Shown: positions 9,973 through 18,902, numbered from the stretch's first letter. The stretch: DNA of 64,000 nucleotides from Candidatus Tepidifontimicrobium thermophilum (GCA_031296405.1 JAVKKH010000011.1:1-64000); one strand, 5' to 3'. Notes: a model not told the origin generated them from the sequence alone. Made by a program: numbers and translations.

Positions 9973-11100
9973 GTGCTGGCCACACAGATCCGGCAGAAGG
10001 ACGGGGTGTTTTACTTCGTCGCGTACCGCGCGGAGGACCTGCTGGCGAAGGTGCGCTTCATGAGCCGGTTCTACGGGGAGGGGGAAGCCATCGCGCCGGA
10101 GCCGGCGCCGGAGGGGGACGAGATCGCCCAGTTCATCGCCCGCATCGAGCGCAGCGACCGGGCCTTCCAGCGGCAGCTGTCGAGGCGGAAGGTCCGGGAC
10201 ATCCTTAACTTCTACGAGACCGCGGGCGAGCAGCCCCCCATTCCGGGCACGGTGTTGCTGTTCACCCCGGAGCGGCTGCGCTTCGAGGCCTTGGACCGCT
10301 ACGAGAGCGTGGGGGACCTGCGGGAGCCGGAGGGCAAGTACCTCATCATCGACGGGCAGCACCGCCTGGCGGCCCTGGAGTTCTACCGGCGCGAGCGGCC
10401 GGAGGACGCCCGGACCATCCAGGTGCCGTGCGTGATCTTCGACGGCCGCAGCGAGGACTTCGCCGCGGAGATGTTCGTGATCATCAACGCCACGCCCACC
10501 CGCATCAACAAGAGCCACCTGGTGGAGCTGTACGAGCGCGTGACCTGGTGGCAGGCCACCCCGGACAAGAAGTTCGCGGCCCGCGTGGCCCGCATGCTGT
10601 ACGAGGAGCCCTCCAGCCCCCTGCGGTACAAGATCAACCGGCCCGGCGGAAGGAGCCGCCAGGAGAAGTGGATCCTGCAGGCGGAGCTGTTCAACGAGCT
10701 GCACCGCTGGGCCCGGGCCACCTGGCCGGAGATCGAGCGGACGGGGGCACGGCCCGAGGACTACTACGGGATCCTGCGGGACTTCCTCCGTGCCGCGGAG
10801 CGGGTGTGGCAGGACGCCTGGGGCAATCCCAACTACATGGTGACGCGTCCGGTGACCCTCAAGGCCATGATCCGGGTGTGCGCGGACCTGGCGGCCACGG
10901 ACGCCGAACCGGAAGAGGGGCGCGTTCGCCGCTGGGAGGAACGGCTGCAGCCGTGGGCGGAGCTGCGAAGGATGTTCCGGGCCGACGGGTTCTACGAGCG
11001 GTTCCCCGCCAAGGGGCAGGTGGAGCGCACCGGCCGCATCCACCGGGAGCTGGCCCGCGCCGCGGGCGTGGCGGCGCGGGACCGGAAGGCGGGGGCGTGA
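9973..11100 (+). CDS. DGQHR-domain protein (DndB-like)
   Basis: The 375-residue protein carries the signature IIDGQHRLAAL (DGQHR at about 127-131), followed by VIINATPTRINKSHLVEL (about 169-186), the second conserved block of the DGQHR/DndB family. DndB regulates DNA phosphorothioation in Dnd systems; related proteins occur beside restriction or nuclease genes, and many are orphans. No dndA, C, D, E or F-H homologues are present, so a Dnd role is not supported here. The GTG start follows GGGAGGTG. It converges with the beta-CASP nuclease gene, 15 bases away. Confidence 0.8.
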   Translation: MLATQIRQKDGVFYFVAYRAEDLLAKVRFMSRFYGEGEAIAPEPAPEGDEIAQFIARIERSDRAFQRQLSRRKVRDILNFYETAGEQPPIPGTVLLFTPERLRFEALDRYESVGDLREPEGKYLIIDGQHRLAALEFYRRERPEDARTIQVPCVIFDGRSEDFAAEMFVIINATPTRINKSHLVELYERVTWWQATPDKKFAARVARMLYEEPSSPLRYKINRPGGRSRQEKWILQAELFNELHRWARATWPEIERTGARPEDYYGILRDFLRAAERVWQDAWGNPNYMVTRPVTLKAMIRVCADLAATDAEPEEGRVRRWEERLQPWAELRRMFRADGFYERFPAKGQVERTGRIHRELARAAGVAARDRKAGA

Positions 11101-11115
11101 GGCGGCGGAAGGGCC

Positions 11116-12672
11116 TCAGAGGGCGTCCCCGTCCTCCAGCGGCACCACCTGGGTGGGCTCGCCGCGGAGGTTCTCTCCGAACCACGCGGGGTTCTCCGTG
11201 TGCACGGGGACCACGTAGCGGGGGCGGACGGACCGGATCAGGTCCCGTAGGTCGTCCGGGTGGATGTGCCCGCTTGCGTGGAAGCCGCCCCCGAAGGCGG
11301 GCCGCCCCCGTTCGTCCGTGCCCTCCCACCGGAAGCCGTGCGGCTCCATGTTTAGCCGGCGCAGCCAGTTCCACAACCGCCAGAAGTCCACCCGGCTATC
11401 CTCCCCGTACGCCTCGGAGGACGAGTACACGTACACACCGTCCTGTGGGTCCACGTCCAGCAGGTCCACGAGGTCGAAGAAGCTGAACGCCAGCAGGTAC
11501 CCTCCGGGGTCCCGGCGGACAGCCTCCGCGTCCACCAGGCGGTGGCGGTGCCGGTTGGTGAACTCCCGCAACCAGGTGTCGCGATTCAGGCGCGGCCGGT
11601 TGAAGAACACCAGCGCGGGGTGCTGGAGGATCCCGTCAAAGCCCGGGTCCGCAGCGGCCAGGGCCTCCAGCAGGTACCCGTCCTTAGGCAGGACCACCAG
11701 ACAGCGGCCGGTCTCCTCCGCCACCTGGAGGAAGGTCTCCAGCCGCTCCACCTGGCGGGGGCCGAAGTCCGCCACCACGAGGCGGCCGGGCCGTGAGGCC
11801 ACCACCTTCCGGGCGTTGTCCAGCACCTGGGCTTCCGTGACCTGGTCTTGCGTCTCCCGGGTGAGGCGGGTGCCCTCCACCACCAGAACGTGTACCCGCT
11901 CACGCTGGAGGTCCGCGACGAGGGCGTCCACCAGGTGGGCGTGGCGGCCGTGGTGCCGCAGGTCTCCCGTGTACACCACGAGCCCCTCGGAGCACTCGAA
12001 GGCAAAGGCCACGGCTCCCGGCACGGAGTGGTCCACCGGGTAGACGCGCACGCGCACTCCCTCGTAAGCAGCCGCGGGAGGAGCCACGGACCGCGGGTCC
12101 AGGGCCCGCCGCTGCCTGGACAGGGTGGTCCACAGGCGCTGCAGCCGCGGGGATGGCGTGCCATCCGCAGCACATGCGGGGCGGCCCACGCATGCGCCGC
12201 TGCGGTCCGCCTCCAGCTCGCCGGACCGGTTGGGGCTGCGCAGTCGGCAGTAGGAAAGCTCGCCGTAGAACTCCGCGGGACCGGTGTCCTGGAGCGCCTT
12301 GAGGATGGCCAGGGTCGTCCGCGAGGCCACGAGGGGGAGGTCGCACCGGAGCACGCCCACCAGGCCGCAGTGGTCCAGGTGCGCGTGGCTGAGGAACACC
12401 GCCTGGACCTCCAGGGCAGGGCCTTCCCGGGGTGCGGAGAACTCTGGCACCAACAGGTCCCCGCGGTAGATCCCACCCACCTGCGGAACCAGTCCCAGCT
12501 GCCACAGGTCAAATAGTCCGCGGGCCGTGCGGGGTCCCAGGAACTCGTCGAAGTACTGGCCCCAGCGCTGGTAGTTCAGACCGAAGTCCACCAGGAACCC
12601 GGCCCGTCCCTCCCGCAGGTAGAGCTTCGTCCCTCCGATGGTCCGGGCTCCGTCCAACACCGCCAGCTGCAC
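11116..12672 (-). CDS. metallo-beta-lactamase/beta-CASP ribonuclease-like protein (RNase J related)
   Basis: A 518-residue metallo-hydrolase. Visible metal motifs are SHAHLDH, the Asp of YTGDLRHHG, and the beta-CASP C-terminal block FHASGHIHPDDLRDL followed by RYVVPVHTENP, as in RNase J. RNase J enzymes cut and degrade RNA from the 5' end. Compared with them, this protein has an extra segment of about 60 residues after motif II containing Cys residues (YCRLRSPNR ... CVGRPAC) and lacks a clear C-terminal dimerisation domain. It may be a second, specialised RNase J. The GTG start follows GGAGGACGGCC. Confidence 0.82.
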   Translation of the reverse strand: MQLAVLDGARTIGGTKLYLREGRAGFLVDFGLNYQRWGQYFDEFLGPRTARGLFDLWQLGLVPQVGGIYRGDLLVPEFSAPREGPALEVQAVFLSHAHLDHCGLVGVLRCDLPLVASRTTLAILKALQDTGPAEFYGELSYCRLRSPNRSGELEADRSGACVGRPACAADGTPSPRLQRLWTTLSRQRRALDPRSVAPPAAAYEGVRVRVYPVDHSVPGAVAFAFECSEGLVVYTGDLRHHGRHAHLVDALVADLQRERVHVLVVEGTRLTRETQDQVTEAQVLDNARKVVASRPGRLVVADFGPRQVERLETFLQVAEETGRCLVVLPKDGYLLEALAAADPGFDGILQHPALVFFNRPRLNRDTWLREFTNRHRHRLVDAEAVRRDPGGYLLAFSFFDLVDLLDVDPQDGVYVYSSSEAYGEDSRVDFWRLWNWLRRLNMEPHGFRWEGTDERGRPAFGGGFHASGHIHPDDLRDLIRSVRPRYVVPVHTENPAWFGENLRGEPTQVVPLEDGDAL

Positions 12673-12809
12673 GGCCGTCCTCCGCGTCGTGGGAGCCTCG
12701 CTCCGCCCGGGGAATCCCGCCGCGGTGCCGGGTCCCCGATGGGCGGACCCGCGAGGCCATAGTCGCCCACCTGGACCCGTCCCTGCAGGACGAGCGGGGA
12801 TGAGCGGGA

Positions 12810-14300
12810 TCAGCGGACCAGCGTGATCCGCCCCTCCACCCGCGGGCTGATGGTCCGCAGCCTCTGGATGGCCTCCATCACCGCGTTGGCCATGACCGGG
12901 CCGTCCACGGGCGAGACGAGCACCTGACCCGTAGCCAGCATGGCGTAGCCGTCGCCGCCCCGGAGCATGAAGTCGTTGGTGGCCACGGTGTACGTGGCCG
13001 CCTCGTCCAGGGGCCGGTCACCTACCCGGACTTCCAGGATGCGGGAGCCCACCGGTCGGGTAGGGTTGAAGGTGTACCGGAGCCCGGACACCTGCGGGAA
13101 GCGGCCTGCCACCTGTTCCCACTGGCTCACCCCGTTCTCCAGGGCCTGACGGATCACCGCGCCGGTCACCGCCACCTTGACCACCACGTTCCCGAACGGG
13201 AGCCACGCCAGGACGTCCTTGCGGGTGATCCTGCCCGCGGGGAACAGGGCGTTGGTCCGGATCCCGCCCCCGTTGGTGATGGCCACGTCCGCCCCTACCG
13301 CGGCCCGCATCACGTCCGCGATGAAGTTCCCCAGGTTGGACTCCTGCTGGCGCACCGTGACGTTCCGGGCGTCCAGGGGTACTGTGGTCTCCCCGATGGG
13401 GACTTCCAGCTCCTTGCTGAGGCGCTCCGAGTAGTGCTGCACCAGCTTGGCCATCTCGGGGTCAGGTGGGACCCGCTCGTCCACGTCCACCAGCTGGTGC
13501 TGGGCGCGGCGCGACCCGTCCAGGCTCAGGAGCGTCACCCCGAGCCACTTGGCGTCGGAGCCGGCCTTGGCCACCAGCCGGCCTCCCACCGTCGCGGTGA
13601 GGGGGTCGTGCTCGTGCCCTCCGATCACGAGGTCTACCTCCGGCACCTCCCGCAGGAGCTGCTGGTCCTGCGCCATGCTCAGGTGGGTCAGGGCCACGAT
13701 CACCCGGGCCCCGCGGGCCCGCAGGATCCGCACCACCTCTCGGGTCACGGTGAACACGTTGCCGAAGGTGGTGTTCCCGGGGGACGACAGCACCGCGGTG
13801 TCCTCCGTCAGCAGGCCCACGATCCCCACGGGCACGCCTCCGGGGGACAGCACCAGCCACGGTTTCACTCCGGGGAAGGGGCGCAGGCCCGGCGCGAACA
13901 CGTTGCTCACGACCCACGGGAAACGTGACTCCCGGACACGCTTGGCCAGTTCCTCCGGCCCGTAGTCGAACTCGTGGTTGCCGAAGGTGGCCGCGTCCAC
14001 CCCCAGGTGGTTCATCCCGTCGATGAGCTGCGCTCCCTTGAAGATGGAGGACTCCACGGAAGGCGAGATGAGGTCTCCCGCGAACAGCAGCAGGCTCGGG
14101 CGCTCCTGCGCTCGGTGACGCTTGACCACCGTGGCAAGCCGGTCGAACCCTCCCCGCCGCCCTCCGTCCACCGCGGTGAGCTGGTAGACGTCGTTGAAGT
14201 GCAGGATCGTGAGGACGGGAGGTTGGCTGGGCGCGGGGAGCGCCAGCACCACGGCCAGCGCCAGACCAAACAGGACCGAGCGGGTCCGTTTCGGCGTCAT
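12810..14300 (-). CDS. secreted 5'-nucleotidase / 2',3'-cyclic phosphodiesterase (UshA/YfkN family)
   Basis: About 496 residues with an N-terminal signal peptide (SVLFGLALAVVLALPAPSQ). The metallophosphatase domain shows the metal ligands HFNDVY, AGDLISPS, GNHEFDYG, THLS and GGHEHD; the C-terminal 5'-nucleotidase domain has NGGGIR and the nucleotide-stacking segment near NDFMLRGGDGY. It would release phosphate and nucleosides from extracellular nucleotides. Two in-frame ATGs lie 6 bases apart. The second (14300) is 8 bases from GGGAGG and is preferred; the first (14306) is only 2 bases from it. Confidence 0.9.
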   Translation of the reverse strand: MTPKRTRSVLFGLALAVVLALPAPSQPPVLTILHFNDVYQLTAVDGGRRGGFDRLATVVKRHRAQERPSLLLFAGDLISPSVESSIFKGAQLIDGMNHLGVDAATFGNHEFDYGPEELAKRVRESRFPWVVSNVFAPGLRPFPGVKPWLVLSPGGVPVGIVGLLTEDTAVLSSPGNTTFGNVFTVTREVVRILRARGARVIVALTHLSMAQDQQLLREVPEVDLVIGGHEHDPLTATVGGRLVAKAGSDAKWLGVTLLSLDGSRRAQHQLVDVDERVPPDPEMAKLVQHYSERLSKELEVPIGETTVPLDARNVTVRQQESNLGNFIADVMRAAVGADVAITNGGGIRTNALFPAGRITRKDVLAWLPFGNVVVKVAVTGAVIRQALENGVSQWEQVAGRFPQVSGLRYTFNPTRPVGSRILEVRVGDRPLDEAATYTVATNDFMLRGGDGYAMLATGQVLVSPVDGPVMANAVMEAIQRLRTISPRVEGRITLVR

Positions 14301-14365
14301 CGGCATCCCCTCCCGCCAGCAGCATAGGGCCAGCGCGTGCACGGGAAAAGATGCGCCGGCGGGAG

Positions 14366-15316
14366 TTAAGGGGTCAGAACCAGGCGACCCAGGACTCGGC
14401 CGCGGCGGACCCGTTCCAGCGCTTCGTTGACCTGGTCCAGGGACACCGCTTCCACGTGCCAGCGCAACCTGCCGGAGCGGGCGAGCGCGACAACTTCCCG
14501 GAGTTCTTGCAGCGATCCCCACACGGAGTTGGTCAGGTGGACTTCCGCCGGCACGAGGTCGAAGCCGAAGGGCACCCGACCGCCTCCCGCACCCACCTGG
14601 ACCACCAGGCCGCCGGGTTCTACGGCCTCCAAAGCCAGCCGGAGGGTAGCCGACGACCCTACGAAGTCGAACACCACCCGCACCGGGGGCGCCTTTTCGC
14701 GCGGATGCAGCACCGCCTGCGCGCCCAGGTCCAGCACCCAGGGGAACTTGCGGCGGTCGCGTTCCACCGCCACCACCTGAGCTGGGGAGAGCAGGCGAAC
14801 GTACTGCACGGCGAACTGGCCCAGCCCACCCGCGCCCACCACGAGGGCGGTAGCACCTTCCCGCAGCCACGGGAGGGCGCGGCGGACCGCGCGGTACGGG
14901 GTCAGTCCCGCGTCCGCCAGGGGTGCGGCGTGCACGGGGTCCAGGTCCCCCAGGGGTACGAGGTACCGGGGTGAGGGAACCCGGACCCACTCCGCGTAGC
15001 CGCCGTCGCAGGTCCAGCCCGCCTGCTGGGCTTCAGGACAGAGCTGTTCCTCGCCCTGCTGACAGAACCGGCACGCTCCGCACCCCCAGCTGGCGTACAC
15101 GAGGACGTTTCCCAGCCCGTCCGTGTGACCGGCCACCTCGTGCCCCAGGACCAGGGGCAGGCGGGCCTCGAACCGGCCGTCTGCGAGGGAGACGTCGCTG
15201 TGGCACACCCCGCACCCCAGGACACGCACGAGGACCTCCTCGCCGCGCGGCCTGGGCCGCGGGCGTCGCTCCAGGCGCAGGGGCCGGCCCGGACGGTACA
15301 GGACCGCGGCCTTCAC
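14366..15316 (-). CDS. zinc-dependent alcohol dehydrogenase (MDR family), shortened catalytic loop
   Basis: The 316-residue medium-chain dehydrogenase has catalytic zinc residues GVCHSD and GHE, the four structural-zinc cysteines (C-x2-C-x2-C-x7-C at about 79-93) and the NAD-binding VVGAGGLGQFAVQ. The segment between GHE and the structural zinc lobe is only 18 residues, about 11 shorter than usual, and the GDRV turn is missing. The GTG start (VKAAVLYRPG) is set by homology; no strong ribosome-binding site precedes it. An upstream extension of 58 residues is open but looks non-conserved. It would oxidise an alcohol or reduce an aldehyde with NAD(H); substrate unknown. Confidence 0.85.
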   Translation of the reverse strand: MKAAVLYRPGRPLRLERRPRPRPRGEEVLVRVLGCGVCHSDVSLADGRFEARLPLVLGHEVAGHTDGLGNVLVYASWGCGACRFCQQGEEQLCPEAQQAGWTCDGGYAEWVRVPSPRYLVPLGDLDPVHAAPLADAGLTPYRAVRRALPWLREGATALVVGAGGLGQFAVQYVRLLSPAQVVAVERDRRKFPWVLDLGAQAVLHPREKAPPVRVVFDFVGSSATLRLALEAVEPGGLVVQVGAGGGRVPFGFDLVPAEVHLTNSVWGSLQELREVVALARSGRLRWHVEAVSLDQVNEALERVRRGRVLGRLVLTP

Positions 15317-15488
15317 GTGCGTGTGGAGTTCGCCACGGTGCGGGCAACTCCCGCCGGAGCCCTTGCCGCCCTTTACCGAGCTGCCGGACAGGTGGTAAAC
15401 ACGGCTGGGAGGCCTCCGGACGGGTACCCGTGGCGCCTGCGTCACGAGTCCCTGCCCCGAAGACCGGGATCTCCAGGGGGAGCGGGAC

Positions 15489-16232
15489 ATGCACAGGATG
15501 CTCGCAGCGGTGCTCGTGTTGTGGGTCGCCGCCGCAGCGTGGGGGGCGCCGGCGGGTGTTGCCGTGAGGGGCGACGCGCAGGCCTGGGAGGAAGTGGGGG
15601 CGGCGCAGGCGCGGCTGGAGGCCGTGCGCAGCTACCGGATCCGCGCGGCCGTAGCCCCGGAAGCCCCGATACGGATGACCATGCTCACCGAGGTGGTGAA
15701 CCCCGACCGGCGGCGTGTCGTGGTAGAGCTGCCGGAGTACACCGCCGAGGCCATCATCGTCGGGCGCCAGATGGCCTCCCGCCAGGTGAGCAGGACCGGC
15801 CAGCCGGCCTTCCCGCAGCCCTCCGTCGGTCCCGGTGACCTGCTCGGCGCCTTCCTGGACCCGATCGGCTTCGCCACCGGCTTCCTGGTGCAAGCGGCGA
15901 TGAACGCGATGACGCAAGCGGTGGCGCAGCGCCTCACCGGGTGGCGGTGCGAGACGCTGGAGGCGGGTGGCGGCGCACAGGCGCCCCCGGAGTTGGAGGT
16001 CGAGGTGGCACGTCTCCCTCAGGCCTCTCTCGGCGGCGCGCCCGTGCGGGTTTACCGGATGGTGTGGCGGATGCCGGGACAGCCCGCCAGCGAGCAGCGC
16101 CTGTCGGTGGGCGCGGACGGCCTGCCCCGGCGCTTGGAATGGCTGCAGGACGGTAAGCCGATGATGACCGAGGACTACGGGGACTTCGGCGCACCCATCC
16201 AGATCGAGCTGCCGCCCCCGTGTCGGCAGTAG
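15489..16232 (+). CDS. exported LolA-like (outer membrane lipoprotein-sorting-like) protein
   Basis: A 247-residue protein with a clear signal peptide (MLAAVLVLWVAAAAWGAPA). The rest is consistent with the LolA/LppX/RseB half-barrel fold: a strand-rich pattern with YRIRAAV..., RMTMLTEVVNPDRRRVVVE and a late VYRMVWRMPG ... LPRRLEWLQDGKPMMTEDYGDF, as in LolA-like proteins that ferry lipids or lipoproteins. The fold call rests on pattern recognition and is moderate. ATG follows GGGAGCGGGAC. It lies 31 bases before the M48 protease, suggesting joint work in the envelope. Confidence 0.6.
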   Translation: MHRMLAAVLVLWVAAAAWGAPAGVAVRGDAQAWEEVGAAQARLEAVRSYRIRAAVAPEAPIRMTMLTEVVNPDRRRVVVELPEYTAEAIIVGRQMASRQVSRTGQPAFPQPSVGPGDLLGAFLDPIGFATGFLVQAAMNAMTQAVAQRLTGWRCETLEAGGGAQAPPELEVEVARLPQASLGGAPVRVYRMVWRMPGQPASEQRLSVGADGLPRRLEWLQDGKPMMTEDYGDFGAPIQIELPPPCRQ

Positions 16233-16263
16233 CGGCGTGGGAACACCGGGCGCGGGAGCAGTG

Positions 16264-17406
16264 GTGAGGGGAAGCGCAGGATCCGTCACCAGGCTCGCCG
16301 CGGTAGTCACTGCGCTCGTCCTGTCTACGACGTCCGCGGCCGCGCAGGTCACCATCCCGGAGGACCAGGAGCTGGCCGTCGGACGCGCGGTGGCGGCCCG
16401 CCTGATGGCGCAGCACGGCCTGGTGGCCGACCCGGACTGGCTCGCGTTCCTCTCCGGGTTGCGCGACCGGGTGGTGCCGTTCTCCGGCCGGACCCACGTC
16501 CCCTACCGGATCGCCATCCTGGATGACCGGGAGCCCAACGCGGTGAGCACGCCGGGGTGGATCTTCGTCACCGCCGGCCTGATCCGGTTGAACCCAGACG
16601 TGGAGGCCTGGGCCTTCGTGGTGGCCCACGAGGTGGCGCACACCGCCCGGCGGCACGTGGCGCAGCATGTGGCCCGGGCGCAGGTCGGTCAGATCGCCAG
16701 CATCCTGGTGGCCATCCTCACGGGCAGCCCCACCGCGGGGGACGTGGTGCAGCTGTTGCTGCGGATTTCGACCCTGGGCTTCTCCAGGGAACTGGAGGTG
16801 GAGGCGGACCGCGAGGCGCTGCGCATGCTGGTGGAGGCAGGCTTCGACCCCCAGGCGGCGGCCCGGACCCTGAGCTGGTTCAACGAGGTCACCGGGAGGC
16901 GCCAGGAGAACACCCACTGGGCCGGCACGCACCCGGGTTTCGCGGACCGGGTCCGCGGCGTGCAGCGCGCGTACGAGGAGTTCCCGTCCCGCAACCTGCC
17001 CCTGCGGGTCCGTTACTTCCGCACCTTCCACCCCGCGGGGCCGGTGGTGCTGCGGCCCCAGCGGCTTTCGGAGCACCGTGAGGCCTGGGTGCTGTCGCTG
17101 GTGGCCGACAACAGCGCAGACCGACCCGTGAGCGTGGGGGTGATGGAGGCAGCCCTGACGGGACCGGACGGGGAGCTGCCCGTCCGGTTCCTGCGGTCCA
17201 CTTTCCCGGCGGAGGTCCCCGCGCGGGGTCGGGCGGAGGGGCTTTTGGTGTTCGAACGACGGACCTCCGCGTGGCCTGCAGCCCTGGTGCTTCCCGTGGG
17301 CACGGGGCCGGAGCGGGTGGAGGCCCGCGTGGATCTGAGCTCCGGAGGTCCGTTCGTCCCACCCGCACGGCCCGCGGCCCTGCCGCGGCCGCCCGCGCTG
17401 CCGTGA
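16264..17406 (+). CDS. secreted or membrane-anchored M48-family metalloprotease (BepA/Oma1-like)
   Basis: 380 residues. After a hydrophobic N-terminal signal (RLAAVVTALVLSTTSAAA) comes an M48 peptidase: NAVSTPGWIFVTAGLI, zinc motif HEVAH (first His about 122) and the third ligand in ELEVEADREAL. BepA-like proteases degrade misassembled envelope proteins. The C-terminal region (about 255-360) is a strand-rich domain of unknown role, ending in an Ala/Pro-rich tail. The start is the GTG at 16264, preceded by CGGGAG; an earlier GTG at 16237 has no such site. It is paired with the LolA-like gene. Confidence 0.85.
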   Translation: MRGSAGSVTRLAAVVTALVLSTTSAAAQVTIPEDQELAVGRAVAARLMAQHGLVADPDWLAFLSGLRDRVVPFSGRTHVPYRIAILDDREPNAVSTPGWIFVTAGLIRLNPDVEAWAFVVAHEVAHTARRHVAQHVARAQVGQIASILVAILTGSPTAGDVVQLLLRISTLGFSRELEVEADREALRMLVEAGFDPQAAARTLSWFNEVTGRRQENTHWAGTHPGFADRVRGVQRAYEEFPSRNLPLRVRYFRTFHPAGPVVLRPQRLSEHREAWVLSLVADNSADRPVSVGVMEAALTGPDGELPVRFLRSTFPAEVPARGRAEGLLVFERRTSAWPAALVLPVGTGPERVEARVDLSSGGPFVPPARPAALPRPPALP

Positions 17407-17460
17407 CCCTGTGCGCCGCAGGCAGGTAAGCGCCCACGCCCGTAGAACTCGCACACAGCC

Positions 17461-18096
17461 GTGGCCCAGTCGGTGGCCGAACGCCGTCGCAGGTTTCTCG
17501 AGGTGGCCCGCCGGCGGGCGAGGCCGGGGACCGGCACCGCCCCGGAGGTCCTCGGGAGGCGGACTGCCTTGAAACGCTGGCCTGACCTGAGCGAGCCCCT
17601 CAAGGGGATCCCGTGGGCGGTGGTGGGTGCGGTGGGCAGCCGGTTGTACATGCCCGAGCGGGCGACCGCGGACCTGGACGTGGTGGTGGCACGGGAGGAC
17701 GCAGGGGAGGTCCACCGGCGTTTGGTAGAAGCCGGCTTCCGTCCGGGGCCGGCCCTGGCCGTGGGCGGCCGCAGCTACACCAGCCCCGAAGGTGTGCCTG
17801 TGGACGTGATGGCATCCGAGGCACCGTGGATCCGGGAGGCGCTGGTGCGGGTCCGCACGGACCCGCAGGGCCTGCCGGTGTTGGCGCTGCCCTACCTCGT
17901 GCTGATGAAGGTGCAGGCGGGACGCACCCAGGACCTAGCGGACGTGGCGAGGATGCTGGGCGCCGCTTCGGAGGAAGACCGCCAGGCCACCCGGGAGCTG
18001 TTCCGTCGCTGGCTACCTGACGCCCTCGAGGACCTGGAAAGCCTGATTCAGCTGGGGGAGCTGGAGCTGGGTGGGGCGTCGGGCCGGGAGCCCTGA
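17461..18096 (+). CDS. nucleotidyltransferase-fold protein (MNT/AbiEii-like)
   Basis: A 211-residue protein with a Pol-beta-type nucleotidyltransferase pattern: VVGAVGSRLYMPERATADLDVVVAR resembles the helical turn (usually GG/GS) followed by the paired Asp motif D-x-D, and a third acidic position is likely in GVPVDVMAS. The pattern LVLMKVQAGRTQDLADVARML fits the C-terminal part of AbiEii/antitoxin-type transferases, where K and the D-x-x-D contact substrate. No toxin partner lies beside it. Either an orphan or a housekeeping enzyme is possible. The GTG start is by position only; no ribosome-binding site is obvious. Confidence 0.6.
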   Translation: MAQSVAERRRRFLEVARRRARPGTGTAPEVLGRRTALKRWPDLSEPLKGIPWAVVGAVGSRLYMPERATADLDVVVAREDAGEVHRRLVEAGFRPGPALAVGGRSYTSPEGVPVDVMASEAPWIREALVRVRTDPQGLPVLALPYLVLMKVQAGRTQDLADVARMLGAASEEDRQATRELFRRWLPDALEDLESLIQLGELELGGASGREP

Positions 18097-18143
18097 GTCT
18101 GCGGTGGATCCCAGGGGGCGAGGTCCGGAAGGAGGTGCTCGGC

Positions 18144-18902
18144 TTGTCCGGTCGGGACGTGCGGGAGCAGTTCGGCCGCCACGCGGAGCTGTACGCGACC
18201 AGCTCCGTGCACGCGCGGGGCGCGGACCTGGAGGTGGTGGTCCGCTTCGCGGAACCGGAAAAGGGGGACGTCGCCCTGGACGTCTCTACGGGTGCGGGAC
18301 ACACCGCGATGGCCCTGGCGCCGTACGTGGCGCGGGTGGTGGCCACGGACGTGACCCCGGAGATGCTGGCGGTGGCCGGGCGGCTCGCGCGGGAACGGGG
18401 GTTCCAGAACGTGGACTTCCGGGAGGCGGACGTGCGGGCCCTGCCGTTCCCTGAGGGGATCTTCCACATCGTCACCTGCCGTACCGCCGCACATCACTAC
18501 CCCGACCTCCTGGGGCCGGTGCGGGAGATGGCGCGGGTGCTGAGGCCCGGCGGCCGGTTGGTGGTCTCGGACACCGTCTCCCCCGCGGACGAGGTGGCGG
18601 ACCGGTTCATCAACGCGGTGGAGGTCCTCCGGGACCCGACCCACGTTCGGGACTGGACTGTGGCGGAGTGGTGCCAGGCGCTCCGGGCGGCGGGGCTCGT
18701 GGTGGAGGCGGTGCACGAGATGCGGCTCGACCTGGACTTCCCCTCGTGGGTGGAACGGGCGGGCACTCCTGAGGAACTGCGGTCCGTGCTGGTGGCCATG
18801 CTGACCCAGGCGCCGGAGCGGCTGCGGGAGCTGTTCGCGATCCGCACGGAGCCCTTACGGTTTGCCCTGCACAAGGCGGTGTTCCGGGCAGTCCGTGCCT
18901 GA
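18144..18902 (+). CDS. class I SAM-dependent methyltransferase (UbiE/MenG-like)
   Basis: 252 residues with the Rossmann SAM-binding series: motif I DVSTGAGHTAMAL, motif II acidic VVATDVTPEM, and ADVRALPFPEGIFHIVTCRTAAHHYPD, then motif III VLRPGGRLVVSDTV. This block arrangement is that of UbiE/COQ5 and generic methyltransferase family 11 enzymes; the substrate cannot be read from sequence. AAGGAGG ends 8 bases before a TTG codon (18144), which is therefore preferred over the GTG at 18135 that overlaps the same site. Confidence 0.85.
   Translation: MSGRDVREQFGRHAELYATSSVHARGADLEVVVRFAEPEKGDVALDVSTGAGHTAMALAPYVARVVATDVTPEMLAVAGRLARERGFQNVDFREADVRALPFPEGIFHIVTCRTAAHHYPDLLGPVREMARVLRPGGRLVVSDTVSPADEVADRFINAVEVLRDPTHVRDWTVAEWCQALRAAGLVVEAVHEMRLDLDFPSWVERAGTPEELRSVLVAMLTQAPERLRELFAIRTEPLRFALHKAVFRAVRA

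Noticed and set aside
9973-12672. A Dnd-type phosphorothioation defence locus
   Set aside because: Only the DGQHR protein is present; DndA, C, D, E and restriction partners are not found.
12673-12809. A short gene in the gap between the RNase J-like and nucleotidase genes
   Set aside because: A frame ends here with a natural-looking helix, but it runs antisense out of the nuclease gene and has no own start or ribosome-binding site.
15934-17715. A 593-residue minus-strand frame over the M48 protease
   Set aside because: Low-complexity, His/Pro/Gly/Arg-rich translation typical of antisense; the M48 motifs lie on the plus strand.
17461-18096. An AbiE-type toxin-antitoxin pair
   Set aside because: The nucleotidyltransferase-like protein has no antitoxin gene beside it; the next gene is an ordinary methyltransferase.
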